Origin: Panopea generosa
Taxonomy: Eukaryota > Mollusca > Bivalvia > Adapedonta > Hiatellidae
Length of the DNA stretch: 64,000 bases
Assembly (NCBI GenBank): GCA_029582155.1
Contig: CM055899.1
Coordinates: forward strand, 75,083,522 to 75,147,521
Direction: 5' to 3'
Below are positions 49,534 through 59,189 of the stretch, piece after piece. Under the pieces are notes generated by a model that saw nothing but the letters and a program-made list of their open reading frames with translations, was not told where the DNA came from and searched no databases. A program made the position numbers and the translations under genes. Position 1 is the stretch's first letter, and each line of letters begins with the position of its first letter.

Positions 49534-50711
49534 CTATGGGTGTGGAGGTTGGCTCATTAAGCTTTCGGGTCCTTTCTGGATCGTTGGTTTGTTGTTTGCT
49601 GATTTCCTCCCCTGATATGGGCCATGACGAAAAGGAATTCTATCAGAATTTTCTCTTCTGACAGCAATTTTTAATTTTTTTAACACTTCTGTTTGAAGGT
49701 TAACACCAAATTTTGCTCCTCCTTTAGCATTGAGATGAATTTCATCATGGTAGAGTGAAGAATCGCCAACAAAATCCTGTGTATTATCTACGTATGAAAA
49801 TTCTTTTTCTGCACACAGATCTTTCAATGATGCATTCACTTCATTTATTCTTTGAAGTGAAAGTTTGTCCCTTCTTTTTGGAAGAACTGAGGACATCACA
49901 ATATTGACATCTTTATTGTGATGTTGCACGACATTTACAAGATCCCTGAAGTCCTCCATTATCGACTCTAGTGCATCAGCATTTGATATGTTATTAATAC
50001 CAGCATGAATAACAACAACATCAGTTTTCTTGATTATCTCAGTTGTCTGTGCCATTGCGGTGATCGTATTCTCTATTGCTTTTACTCTGGCACCAGACTG
50101 AGATTTTATTGTTAGATCCAATTTGTTCTCAGCTAGTTTTTGTTTGCTAAGAATCCTGGTAACCGAGCCTCCTAGAATTAGCACTTTTAGTATTTTGTTT
50201 GTACTACTGTTTTGTGCAGGCTCATTTTTGCCGTTTTCAGTTCTAAGTTGACTGTTGCTGTCTTGTCTAGAAGCATTTTGTTGGGGTTCATTAAGTTGTT
50301 TTCTGAGAGATTCTATTTCTTTTTTGAAGTCACTTCTTAGATCAGAGATGTCATTAGTAAGGCTATTTTCAAGTGCATTTCTTATTGGTTGTATTTCCTT
50401 CCTTATTTCTTCTACTAGAGTATCTTTTAGTTCTTTAATATTTTCACCCAGTTCCAATTTTTGGTCATTTTCTGTGTTTCTTTGCGTTAATTGTTCGATT
50501 AATTCTAATTTGTCTTTTGACAAGCTTTGATTTATTTTTTGAAGATTTTGTTTATCTTCTTCTATTATCAAACATTTTGCATTTATTTCTGTTAGCTCCT
50601 TTTTCGTTGCTCTTGCTTTTTCTTCAAGTGAAGTGACATGTTTAGCTTGTTCAACATTTTTCGTTATTAGCTGCTTATTTTTGCCATTCAGTTTTTCATT
50701 TTCAGTCCTAT
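49534..50711 (-). pseudogene. LINE ORF1: coiled coil plus SGNH-hydrolase-like domain
   Basis: The start is lost; the open frame enters at the 5' truncation (about 50711) and the first Met is at 50571. The first 120 residues are Glu/Lys/Gln-rich and heptad-like (coiled coil for trimerisation). The second half reads KVLILGGSVTRIL (nucleophile Ser block), VVVIHAGINNIS (Asn block), NIVMSSVLPKRRDKL and LYHDEIHLNAKGGAKFG (DxxH block), so Ser, Asp and His of an SGNH esterase are visible. ORF1 proteins with this esterase domain are known from CR1/L2-related LINEs. The frame from 50571 to the stop is intact. Confidence 0.85.
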
Positions 50712-50752
50712 TTTATAACTGCATCCAGTTTTGGCAGATGAAGAATGAATCT

Positions 50753-51160
50753 AAGGGCCTTTTTCCATGGCGCATATTATTCTGATGGTTTCGGCACCTA
50801 AATCACAGGGGTTTGTATGCGCAGGCGCTGCTTTTGTAAAAATTGCTTAACACTATCTAGCACATTTTCGCTTCCATCGGAGTAGATTTCTCACTGACAA
50901 ATCACCGCACAGACAAAAGTCGCCAGTTTAGGCGATTTTTCTACACTTGTCTGCATGTACAATGCGGAGAAAATCACTTTGGATGGGCACTACACAATAA
51001 ATACATGTGTATTTCCACGCACATTCCTCTATAAACTCTGCTAAGACAATCTGCATCAAGGAAATTGATTGTCTGTGCACCTGTTAATACTGTGCGACAA
51101 AAAGTACCTTAGGGAAAAAACAGCACAGCAAAATTTCGCATCATGGAAAACGAGCTTTAG
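50753..51160. mobile_element. 408-bp element with CCATGG inverted ends, family Q
   Basis: Ends AAGGGCCTTTTTCCATGGCG and, on the opposite strand, CTAAAGCTCGTTTTCCATGA. The interior includes CAGACAAAAGTCGCCAG and ACTGTGCGACAAAAAGTACC. The inverted full-length relative is at 61044-62920, where it is split by a mariner-like element. It interrupts a SINE here. No coding capacity; superfamily unassigned. Confidence 0.8.
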
Positions 51161-51310
51161 AGGAACCACAATCCATCCACAAGTAACTCAGGCAAACTAT
51201 TTCTCATACAGTTTTTTTGGCAGAGCAGGTCTCAATCTTACAAGCTCAGTGGCAAGAGTTACATGGTCATTAAACATCTCAAGACCACTGGACATGGAGA
51301 CCCCCCCCAC

Positions 51311-52570
51311 CCCACTGACTGTTTGACATACCCAACTTTCAGTTTCATCCACTCTAGAAAAGCCGATATATTTTTTATATAGAACAAAGAAGGGCCAATT
51401 TACTTTATTACTAATATCTCAAATAAGAATGGCAACATCCTTTAACAACAAACGAAGTATTGAAGCTTAAACCCTCCCCGATTTTATGATCTTTTTTTCA
51501 TAATTTACAAATAAAAACATTTTGGTCCTTTTTGCAGTTAACGTAAGTCACCTGTATTCCATATATGTTCTATATAAAAAAGGTTAAAAATCAATGAAAC
51601 ATTTTTTTAATTACCTAAATAAACACATTTTTAAACAAAATTTGCTTTCACAACAAGTGGATTAAAACAGTAAAATGTCTCATCTTTCTGAATACATATT
51701 TTTTTATGAAATATATAAAAAATATTTTGGTCCTTTTTAACTTTTTTTAACAGTACCATAACATTTTTAAAGCATTTTTGTGCATGAAAATTGATATGTA
51801 TTGATGGTATAAGAACTTATCGATTACCACAGTTTAGTTTATTGGGGTCATAAAACTCTAGCGTCATAAACCAATAGGCTTATAAAAATAGGTTATATTT
51901 TAGAGATCATTGTGTTTTATAGTTTTGATGGTTTTTATTTTTTAGTTTTAGTTTTTTTCACTATGATTTTAATTTTAAAATTACATAAATATGAAGTAAA
52001 CATCTACGAAATTAAAAAAAATGTATTAGATCATAATATGAAACTCTTTTTATTACTCGATAAATTAAAACATAAAAAGTATATATATTGTAACAGTTTT
52101 TATTAATTTGGATTACAAACAAATAAACGTGTTTGTTGTTGTTAACTGTCAAGTATTTATTAAAGCGAAGTAACTGTTTTGTTATCGTTATGAAAACAAA
52201 CCTAACTGTTTTTGAAACTTAGCACTTGTTTTTAACATTGTGTTTAATTACCACCTTTGTTGGGTGACTATGTCTAGTGTCTTATTTGTTAATTGGCATT
52301 TTACAGGTGTTCTTTTAGACTTTAGACGACAATGCAGAATAAACATATTGCTATATAAACAAATATTTGGTACATGTTGTTGTTGTTGACACTTAGTACC
52401 TGTTTGTGACACTGTATGCTCAACATGCCAAATTGATTTGGTACAATCGGCTGTGTATGAACCTAGATATCGAAGAGAAATAACTTATTTTCCAGTATCG
52501 AGAAGATATGGTACTTTAACATGTATTTCAGGGTTTCCAATTTTTATGCCGATTACACTTCTTCAATCCT
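51311..52570. other. A+T-rich, no gene recognised
   Basis: Runs of T and A, no domain or exon recognised. A 64-codon Lys/Tyr-rich open frame (51912-52106) is probably chance. No upstream exon of the receptor gene could be identified here. Confidence 0.45.
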
Positions 52571-53427
52571 AATTGGCCTATCGTAAATTATTCATTGATA
52601 TGTGTGTATAAAAGTATAAATGAATAGTAAATTTATAGTGGTTTAATATCTCATTAATCGTTTATTGTCTTTAATGAAAGGTCAAAATAGCTATGTTATG
52701 TAATAATGTTATTGCGTCTGTCTGCGTGTTCTTCCTGTATTATTTTCTAATCGAGTCTTTCTCTTTTGTCCTCTCTTTCTCTCTCATTCTCTCTCTTTAT
52801 TCCTCCTTTGTCTATATCTCTTTCTCTCTATCTTCTCTCTCATTCTTTCTCTAAGACTCTCTCTCTTTCTTTCTCCCATTCTTTTTCTCTCTTTCCCACT
52901 AATTGGCCTATCGTAAATTATTCATTGATATGTGTGTATAAAAGTATAAATGAATAGTAAATTTATAGTGGTTTAATATCTTATTAATCGTTTATTGTCT
53001 TTAATGAAAGGTCAAAATAGCTATGTTATGTAATAATGTTATTGCGTCTGTCTGCGTGTTCTTCCTGTATTATTTTCTAATCGAGTCTTTCTCTTTTGTC
53101 CTCTCTTTCTCTCTCATTCTCTCTCTTTATTTCTCCTTTGTCTATATCTCTTTCTCTCTATCTTCTCTCTCATTCTTTCTCTAAGACTCTCTCTCTTTCT
53201 TTCTCCCATTCTTTTTCTCTCTTTCCCACTAATTGGCCTATCGTAAATTATTCATTGATATGTGTGTATAAAAGTATAAATGAATAGTAAATTTATAGTG
53301 GTTTAATATCTCATTAATCATTTATTGTCTTTAATGAAAGGTCAAAATATCTATGTTATGTAATAATGTTATTGCGTCTGTCTGCGTGATCTTTCTGTAT
53401 TATGTTCTAATCGAGTCTTTCTCTTTT

Positions 53428-53464
<37 letters not shown>

Positions 53465-53535
53465 TCCTCCTCTGTCTATATATCTTTCTCTCTCTCCTCC
53501 TCTCTTTCGCTCTCTTCTTTCTCAACAATGTCACA
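52571..53535 (+). repeat. 330-bp tandem triplication with pyrimidine-rich half
   Basis: Units start AATTGGCCTATCGTAAATTA at 52571, 52901 and 53231. Units 1 and 2 are almost identical by eye (for example CTCATTAATCG versus TTATTAATCG, TATTCCTCC versus TATTTCTCC); unit 3 diverges after CGTCTGTCTGCGTG and its pyrimidine half has expanded to a pure CT run at 53432-53462. Identical 63-codon Ser/Leu/Phe frames (52766 and 53096) simply reflect the TCTC-rich half. Confidence 0.95.
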
Positions 53536-54447
53536 GATAGTACATATAAACTATTTTGAATAGAAAATTGATTATGTTATTAGTTCAGCAAAACTTAAAC
53601 TAGAGTAATTCCTCTAATTTAAAATACCCCCGAGGCAGGGCAATAAAACTCGACCAATATCGATTTATTAATTAACTGACAATGTATCACGCATCGCTGC
53701 GTTTTATAGACCGGCACTAAAAGATTATCAACACAGGATTACAAATAAGGAGAGTAACTTTAACGATACAAATATTTGAATTATGTCCCTTGATTTTTTA
53801 TTAGGTACCGAAAGTTGGACATGGTGAGGAAACAAATCAAATCATTACCAAAATTTAACTGACAGTGCATGAGATTCGATCATATGACCATTGGTTCATC
53901 ATGACATTGTCCAACATGCAAATATTTAATAATGGGTCTTTATTTAAGCTTTTTAAAGAGTTGATGGTAATTTTTCTTTTGACTATACGACTGCACATTG
54001 CCTTTTCATACACCGCAAGGTTTGTTTTAATAATTGTTGCACAATCTACAATTAAACCCAGGGCAGCAACACTGTTAATTATGTTTCAAATATGCATTCT
54101 CATTTATTTGAGGGAAAAAAAAAGAATGTGTTATGATTCTGTAAAACTTTATTTGTGACGGAGTATTTTCAAAACATTTAACTACATTCGTGTCATGTTA
54201 ACAATTGCCGCTCTTTAAATGACACGTTGCATTGACGAAAAATTCTTTTTATATTATTATCAAGGTATTTATAAATATAAATATACTTGAAAGAAAATAT
54301 ATATATTTCTTTTGTTCATTACAATTAGTCATTGACAATATGTATCACATATCAGTAGGAATGCCATGACCTAAGAATGCAGCTATATTCTTCCAAAGTA
54401 GGCCATGTTTTATGTTTTATTATGTTTTATGTTCTGTTCAATTACAG
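53536..54447. other. No gene recognised; possible 5' region of the microexon gene
   Basis: The acceptor at 54447 implies an upstream non-coding or coding exon on the plus strand within or before this interval. I could not identify it. A 97-codon open segment at 53865-54158 is hydrophobic but shows no domain. Confidence 0.4.
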
Positions 54448-54568
54448 CATAATGGACGTTCAAGCCTCAAAAGAGCTGACAGAACAGTTTCAAAAGGTAA
54501 ACAAAGAGATATGCAAAAATAATGAACGAAATGAAATTGAAGCCATGACGCGTGACTTTGAACTGAAG
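54448..54568 (+). CDS. Microexon gene, first recognised exon
   Basis: The acceptor TTCTGTTCAATTACAG ends at 54447. ATG at 54452 has the context CATAATGG. Two exits keep phase 0: GTAAAC after 54496 (strong) and GTGCAA after 54568 (weak). The longer reading adds VNKEICKNNERNEIEAMTRD FELK-type helix-forming residues (given here in two parts), which look coding, so alternative donor use is plausible. Confidence 0.55.
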
Positions 54569-57500
54569 GTGCAACTTAAATAATGTATATTGATTCAAAA
54601 CTCTTTCTTGAAATCCTGTAAAGTTAACAAGTGCTCAACCATACCAATCCCAACAAGTAAATAACTTGAATCAGAGGTTAATAGATATAAATGAAAATGA
54701 GATGCAATGTTGCATATATCGATCATCACAGAGAGTACAGCCAGGTAGGGATTCAAATTTGCAACCCCTTGATTTATAGTCGGATACGTTACCAACTGAG
54801 CTAATCGGGACATTGAAATAAAAACAAGAGGGCCAGATTAGCCCTCAATCACTCATCTGTGGCACGGGATACAATGCCAAATTTTTAAAGGTTCTAGAGT
54901 GTACATAAATTCATTTAATGCAATTTTTGTCAATTCAAGGACCATAACAATCTGCTAGAGGTGTATCGATTCATCGATCATGATTCACCTTTCCGCCGAT
55001 GTGTGTATCAGGTGTTAAATGAAACTTCTAATACATCATGATGCAATGCATTCTTTATACCTACAATGCATCAATACGATTGTCAGATATCGTGCATTGC
55101 AATTCCATTCTCGATGAAACACTAGAAATGCATCCATGGGACACAGATGCCCCCGCTTTGTAACTACATTGTAGATGGTAGCTATCGCAAATTTCAGAAA
55201 GTTTGACAATCGCAAAAGAGTTTATTTCCTGTTTATTTCTTGTTTGTTATTTATTTCCTGTTTATTGTTTATCTCATATAAATGACTATTTTCTTTTCCA
55301 GATGACGCTGGGTGATGGGACTTTAAGAAAGGTACATATTTTTTTGGCTGATCACATTTGATTGGTATTTTACAGAGTCAAAATCAAAACATTTTTTTAC
55401 CTACACATTAGAAGAGAAAAAACTTAAAAAGTACTGAAACCTGGGCAAACAATGGTCTAAGTAAAAATAAAACAATAAACCAGTGACGTTAAAATCACAA
55501 ATTTTATAAGGAACCTATATGTGTTCATAATCATGCCCACCATTTGTTTCCCAGTGCTTCTGATAGTAAGAAGAAGATTTTTAATGTTTAGCTTGAATTT
55601 GACTGTTTGAGCCTCACCCACAAAGGGGTGGGGACCATGCAATTCACAAGAAGAAGTTGAAAATGTGAATTGTTTACAGATGCACTAAATGTTTTAAGGG
55701 CCCCAATCCCTGGGGCAAAACTGTGAGACCCAGGGACATGCAATTCACATTTTTTATAAAGGACCCATATGTATCCATGATGCTCACCATTTTTTTCTCC
55801 AATGCTTCCTATATTAAGAAGAAAGTTTACATTTAATTTGACAGTTTTGGCCCCACCCCAAGATCCCAGGGGGTTGGGGACCATGCAATTCACAATTTTG
55901 ACTCACCCTTAGGTACTTAAGCTGCATACAACATTCGTTACAATTGAACTTACAGTTTTTCGTCAAAAGTCGAAAAAGGTGAATTGTTTACGGGTGCTCT
56001 AATCTTTTTAGGCCCATGGCTCCCCAATCCGCGAGACCTAGTGACATGCAATTCACAAATTTTTAAAGGACCCATGTGTCCATAATCATACTGACCATTT
56101 GTTTCCCAGTGCTTCCAATATTAGGACAAGATTTTTAAAGTTTACCTTAAATTTGCCGGTTTTGGCCCCATCCCCTAATATTATTTAACAATACTGATTT
56201 GGGTTAATAATATCACAAAAAGTTTTAGGAATATATATTCATGCATTCTTTATGTTAATTGCAGAAAAGGAAGATGGAGAATTCTCCAGTAGAGGGAGAA
56301 CCCCCTGTAAGTATTTTTATTATCCGCTTTTAATCTTATTTGAGTATATAATCTGTAGGGAACTATTCTCATTACATTATCTATTGACAAACACAATAAA
56401 TGATAGTTCGCCAATCAATCCATTAATAAGTATTATTTAAATATGTTGAAGAAAATATAAGAGCTCAAATTTCATTATTTCTTTAATTTATTTAATATCA
56501 TTATTATTATTATTTTGTAGACAAAACAACCAAAAGTGAGTATATTTTAGTTTGAAGAAATTTAATTTTCTAAGTCATATTCAAGGTAGTTCACGGCGTT
56601 CTTGTCGGATTTTTTTACATCTGGCGTAATTTATCAAAAATTTGTACAATTGATCTCTGAAGTTTCAGCTTTTGTTTAAGCTTTGTTTAATTTAATATAC
56701 TACCGTAGTTTCTCGTTAACTGCGCCTCCTGTTGGTATGTATTTTCAGATGATTTTCGCAATTTTTTCCTTGTAAAATAATCAATACTTATTCAAAATTG
56801 CTTTTTATAACATTATTAAATTACTTATTTTATTTCCTGTGATAAGATTATAACTTTCATGCAGATAAGGTTTAATTTTTGTTAAATAAATTACATCTTA
56901 TCATTACGGCGGGGTTGATAAAAACGTGGATTTTAAAAACAAAGAATTTTAAACATTCCCGGCTGATTACGTGAAAAAGTTCTAGTACATTAAGTTCTTG
57001 AATTTCACATATGTTAAACTTTATTAATTTTATTAAAATATGATCAAATAAAAAGAGGTTCACACTAGTTTTTTCATAAATTTGAATTTAAATTAAAATT
57101 AAACACTTAAAAATAAGAAGTTTGTTTGTGATTTCGGACGACATCAAAGAAACACCATATAATACTAATATTAATAAACGATGTCGTCTGAAATTGCAAA
57201 CAAACGTTGTATGTTTTAAGGGTTGTGTTTTTAATTTGAATTCGAATTAATGAAAAAACTAGCATGAACACCCTCTCTTTTCTTTCTATCATATTATAGT
57301 AAAATGAATAAAGTTTAATATATATGTAAATTTCAAGAACTTGTACCAGCGTGATTTTGTGCAATCAAGAGTGAACGTTGTTTGTTGTTTTTAAACCTGC
57401 ATTTAATCCACAAGGTCGTAATGATTAGACGTAAAAGTAACATCATTTGTATTCTATCTGTGTAAAAGTTATATTCTTCCAACAGGTAATAAAATTAGTA

Positions 57501-58236
57501 ATGTAAAACTGTTATCAAAAACAATTTTGCATTATATTGACTTTTTTATGAAGGAAAAACAGCGGAAATTGTCCGAAAAATACATACCTCCAGGAGGCGC
57601 TGTTAACGAGAATATATGGTACAATTTTTAAAAAAAAAAAGAAGTTTAAACAAAAGCTGAGACTTTAAAGTACAAATGTACAAATTATTGATAATTTTCG
57701 TGAGATGTCAAAAATTGGCTAAGAACTCCGCAAACTATCTTAAATTGCATATAAGAGATAAACAATTTTAATGAATAAATGAATAAAGTCGCATCAGCAC
57801 CATATTGTATACACATATACAAATGTGAATAGTAATACATTTTAGTTATTCCAGTTTGACATTCTTTTTTAATTATTGAATGGTTAATCTTTACTTTAGG
57901 TGAAAAATCAGTCATCCACATCTCCAATGTGGAATATTTCGACAAAAGTTTTATCTTCAATATATATCCTGTACGAGTCGTTTGTGTTTTCTTGTGTTTT
58001 ATTTTTTTATATTTTAGACGGTTATTTTGTTATATAGATATTACAAACTACTTATTCTGTTTTTCTGATTTGATTATCCAGTCTTTTTTTCTCACAAACT
58101 TAACACTCAAATGAGTTTCTATGAATATTTTGCCCACTCTGTGGTATTGGTAATGTTTACTTGTTAGCAAAGGGTAATATTTATTTTTATTATTTTTCAG
58201 ATTGAACGAAAAACATCAAGACAAAAAACAAAATGA
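54448..58236 (+). CDS. Microexon gene, unrecognised small basic protein
   Basis: A chain of small exons with consistent phase 0: 54448-54496 (ATG at 54452), 55302-55331, 56265-56306, 56521-56535, 57900-57947 and 58201-58236. The product would be about 71 residues, MDVQASKELTEQFQK + MTLGDGTLRK + KRKMENSPVEGEPP + TKQPK + VKNQSSTSPMWNISTK + IERKTSRQKTK. A second donor at 54568 would lengthen the first exon in frame by 24 acidic/basic residues. The protein is Lys/Arg-rich and has an RKKRK junction (possible nuclear signal). Acceptors are strong; the donor after the fifth exon (GTTTTA) is weak, so the end is less certain. No family was recognised; an upstream first exon is expected. Confidence 0.55.
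54600..54815 (-). mobile_element. tRNA-derived SINE, family C
   Basis: On the minus strand, TCCCGATTAGCTCAGTTGG, GACTATAAATCAAGGGGTTG and AATTTGAATCCCTACCTGG form a tRNA-like head with A and B boxes; ACTCTCTGTGATGATCGATA follows. It lies in the first recognised intron of the microexon gene. The 72-codon frame in it is not a gene. Confidence 0.8.
54825..55230 (+). repeat. Dispersed repeat R6 (AACAAGAGGGCC head)
   Basis: Starts AACAAGAGGGCCAGATTAGC and has GTTCTAGAGTGTACATAAAT and TCAATTCAAGGACCATAAC, all shared with 63735-64000 (AACAAGAGGGCCAGTCTAAA, GTGCTAGAGTGAACATAAAT, GATTCAAGGACCGTAAC). Confidence 0.7.
55302..55331 (+). CDS. Microexon gene, 30-nt exon
   Basis: Acceptor TATTTTCTTTTCCAG at 55301, donor GTACAT at 55332. 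Ten codons: MTLGDGTLRK, phase 0 in and out. Confidence 0.55.
55490..56190 (+). repeat. ~0.28-kb tandem repeat, 2.5 copies, in the microexon gene intron
   Basis: Ordered blocks GACATGCAATTCACA, AAAGGACCCATATGT, CACCATTTGTTTCCCAGTGC, TTGGGGACCATGCAATTCAC and GTGAATTGTTTACAG recur at about 55493-55740, 55735-56040 and 56046-56185. Non-coding. Confidence 0.8.
56265..56306 (+). CDS. Microexon gene, 42-nt exon
   Basis: Acceptor TATGTTAATTGCAG at 56264, donor GTAAGT at 56307 (strong). 14 codons, KRKMENSPVEGEPP, phase 0 in and out. The preceding RK joins it to make RKKRK. Confidence 0.65.
56521..56535 (+). CDS. Microexon gene, 15-nt exon
   Basis: Acceptor TTATTATTTTGTAG at 56520, donor GTGAGT at 56536 (strong). 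Five codons, TKQPK, phase 0 in and out. Very small for an exon, but both sites are good and keep the frame. Confidence 0.5.
56583..57743. mobile_element. 1.16-kb inverted-repeat element in the microexon gene intron
   Basis: The left arm (56583-57145) and right arm (57180-57743) are inverted complements with a 34-nt loop. Paired blocks include CAAGGTAGTTCACGGCGTTC / AACTCCGCAAACTATCTT, GTTAACTGCGCCTCCTG / CAGGAGGCGCTGTTAACG (complement order), and GATTTCGGACGACATC / GATGTCGTCTGAAATT. No transposase is present. It sits between the 15-nt exon and the next exon. Confidence 0.85.
57900..57947 (+). CDS. Microexon gene, fifth exon
   Basis: Acceptor TTAATCTTTACTTTAG at 57899. It reads VKNQSSTSPMWNISTK and would exit in phase 0 at a weak donor (GTTTTATC). 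An alternative exit at CCT/GTACGAG (about 57970) in phase 2 would add VLSSIYI and put the last exon in a different frame ending NDANFS. The choice could not be settled. Confidence 0.4.
58201..58236 (+). CDS. Microexon gene, terminal exon
   Basis: Acceptor TTATTATTTTTCAG at 58200 (strong). In phase 0 it reads IERKTSRQKTK and TGA; in phase 2 it reads LNEKHQDKKQNDANFS and TGA at 58249, which would lie inside the adjoining transposon fragment. Phase 0 is preferred because all earlier exons are phase 0. Confidence 0.45.
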   Translation: MERKTSRQKTK

Positions 58237-58245
58237 TGCAAATTT

Positions 58246-58572
58246 CAGTTGATTATCACCAACTCGAACTCTGATATTTCAAATTTCCAGTTATTTCAAA
58301 TTTGAAATTCGGTCCCATTTTTTCCACTTCTATTTCTATATTAAGTAACTCCTGATTTATCAAATTCCAGTAATTTGAATTATTCACTATTTCGAATCTG
58401 TTTTTCGGTCCCTCCATCCTAAAATCTATTGATTTCTCACTCGTTATTTCGAATTTTATCACCGCGTGAAGATGGAACGCAAACTGTTGAAGGTGATAAT
58501 TGATGATCCCATACCTGTAATTTATCCCTTCATGTGTCTGTACTGGCAGGGAAGTTAATTGTGTCATCAAAT
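58246..58572 (-). mobile_element. Fragment of the pogo/Tigger-like element
   Basis: CAGTTGATTATCACCAACTC, GAACTCTGATATTTCAAATT, TTATTTCGAATTTTATCACCG and GTCTGTACTGGCAGGGAAGT are the complement of 38268-38594. It starts ten bases after the TGA of the microexon gene and is cut at about 58572 by the LINE fragment. Confidence 0.8.
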
Positions 58573-58573
58573 T

Positions 58574-59185
58574 GTTACTCAACAAGGACTTTGATTATCC
58601 ATCTGCAGAATTATTTGATCAACTTGGCTGGATGACATTCCAGGAAAGAATCCAATATAAAAAGGCTACTCTTGTTTTCAAATCTCTGAACAATCTGGCA
58701 CCAGCTTATCTCAAGAACAAGTTCAGTTTTGGGAGTGACTTTCATGGCATTAATTTAAGGTCAAGTGACCAAAGTCAACTGTATATTCCAAAGCCTAATC
58801 TTGAAATATATCGAAAAACGCTTCATACTCTGGTGCTTAAATTTGGAACTCACTTCCTGGTTCTGTTAGTAACTCTGCATCTTTAGTTAATTTTGAATCA
58901 AATTATCTGAAGTGGATAAAATCCACCAGTGCTACTAACTCCTAATGAAGTATATAATGACTTGTATTCTAATGTGCTTGATTTTTGTACCATGTTATTC
59001 TTAATTCATCTGACATTTGTACATTATGTAATGCTGATTTTCTGTTTGTTCTCTATTACTTGAATCTGCCACTAATTATGTTTTAAAATGTATATATGTA
59101 TAATATGGAGGCACACAGGGAAGATCCATCATGTTGGACTGTGTAACCTCTTGAAATTAAATCTTTATTATTATTATTATTCTGT
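58574..59185 (+). mobile_element. LINE 3' end fragment (CR1/L2-type)
   Basis: Reads LFDQLGWMTFQERIQYKKAT, LNNLAPAYLKNKFSFGS, GINLRSSDQSQLYIPKPNLE and IYRKTLHTL, matching the C-terminal domain of the 46.1-50.7 kb LINE (LKWMKFHEREEYKKA, INNLAPEYLQNNF, VPKPKLETYRKTL). It ends in AAATC plus a TTATTATTA microsatellite at 59162-59183, the typical 3' end. 5' truncated. Confidence 0.88.
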
Positions 59186-59189
59186 AACT

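Larger units (their letters stand above)
46128..50711 (-). mobile_element. CR1/L2-type LINE, 5'-truncated and inactivated
   Basis: Transcribed leftwards. ORF1 (50711-49534) is a coiled-coil followed by an SGNH-hydrolase-like domain. The ORF2 endonuclease is at 49413-48402 and the reverse transcriptase at 48442-46860, followed by a C-terminal domain (NDLKWMKFHEREEYKKAI) down to about 46690. The 3' end is a TAA/TTA microsatellite at 46128-46174, as in CR1/L2-like elements. At least three frameshifts and several stops break ORF2: near 49000 (MEIHFNG*) with a TGA just after, near 47770 and near 46905, plus a TAA near 46750. The 5' end is truncated inside the ORF1 coiled coil. Flanks share ATTATAA/ATTTTATAA, a possible short target duplication. 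Confidence 0.9.
46088..51310 (-). mobile_element. SINE family A copy split by a LINE and a 408-bp element
   Basis: The SINE tail (AGTGGTTTAACACCATTTTT) is at 46096-46127; its next part (TGCATCCAGTTTTGGCAGAT, GAAGAATGAATCT) appears at 50719-50752, and the rest (AGGAACCACAATCCATCCAC, AAGTAACTCAGGCAAACTA, CATACAGTTTTTTTGGC) at 51161-51310. The pieces align in order with intact family members. The LINE sits at the first break and the 408-bp element at the second. Confidence 0.8.

Noticed and set aside
52766..53287. Two identical 63-codon frames
   Set aside because: They are TCTC-rich parts of a 330-bp tandem repeat.
54595..54813. 72-codon minus-strand frame as a gene
   Set aside because: It covers a family C SINE, and sister copies are not open in the same frame.
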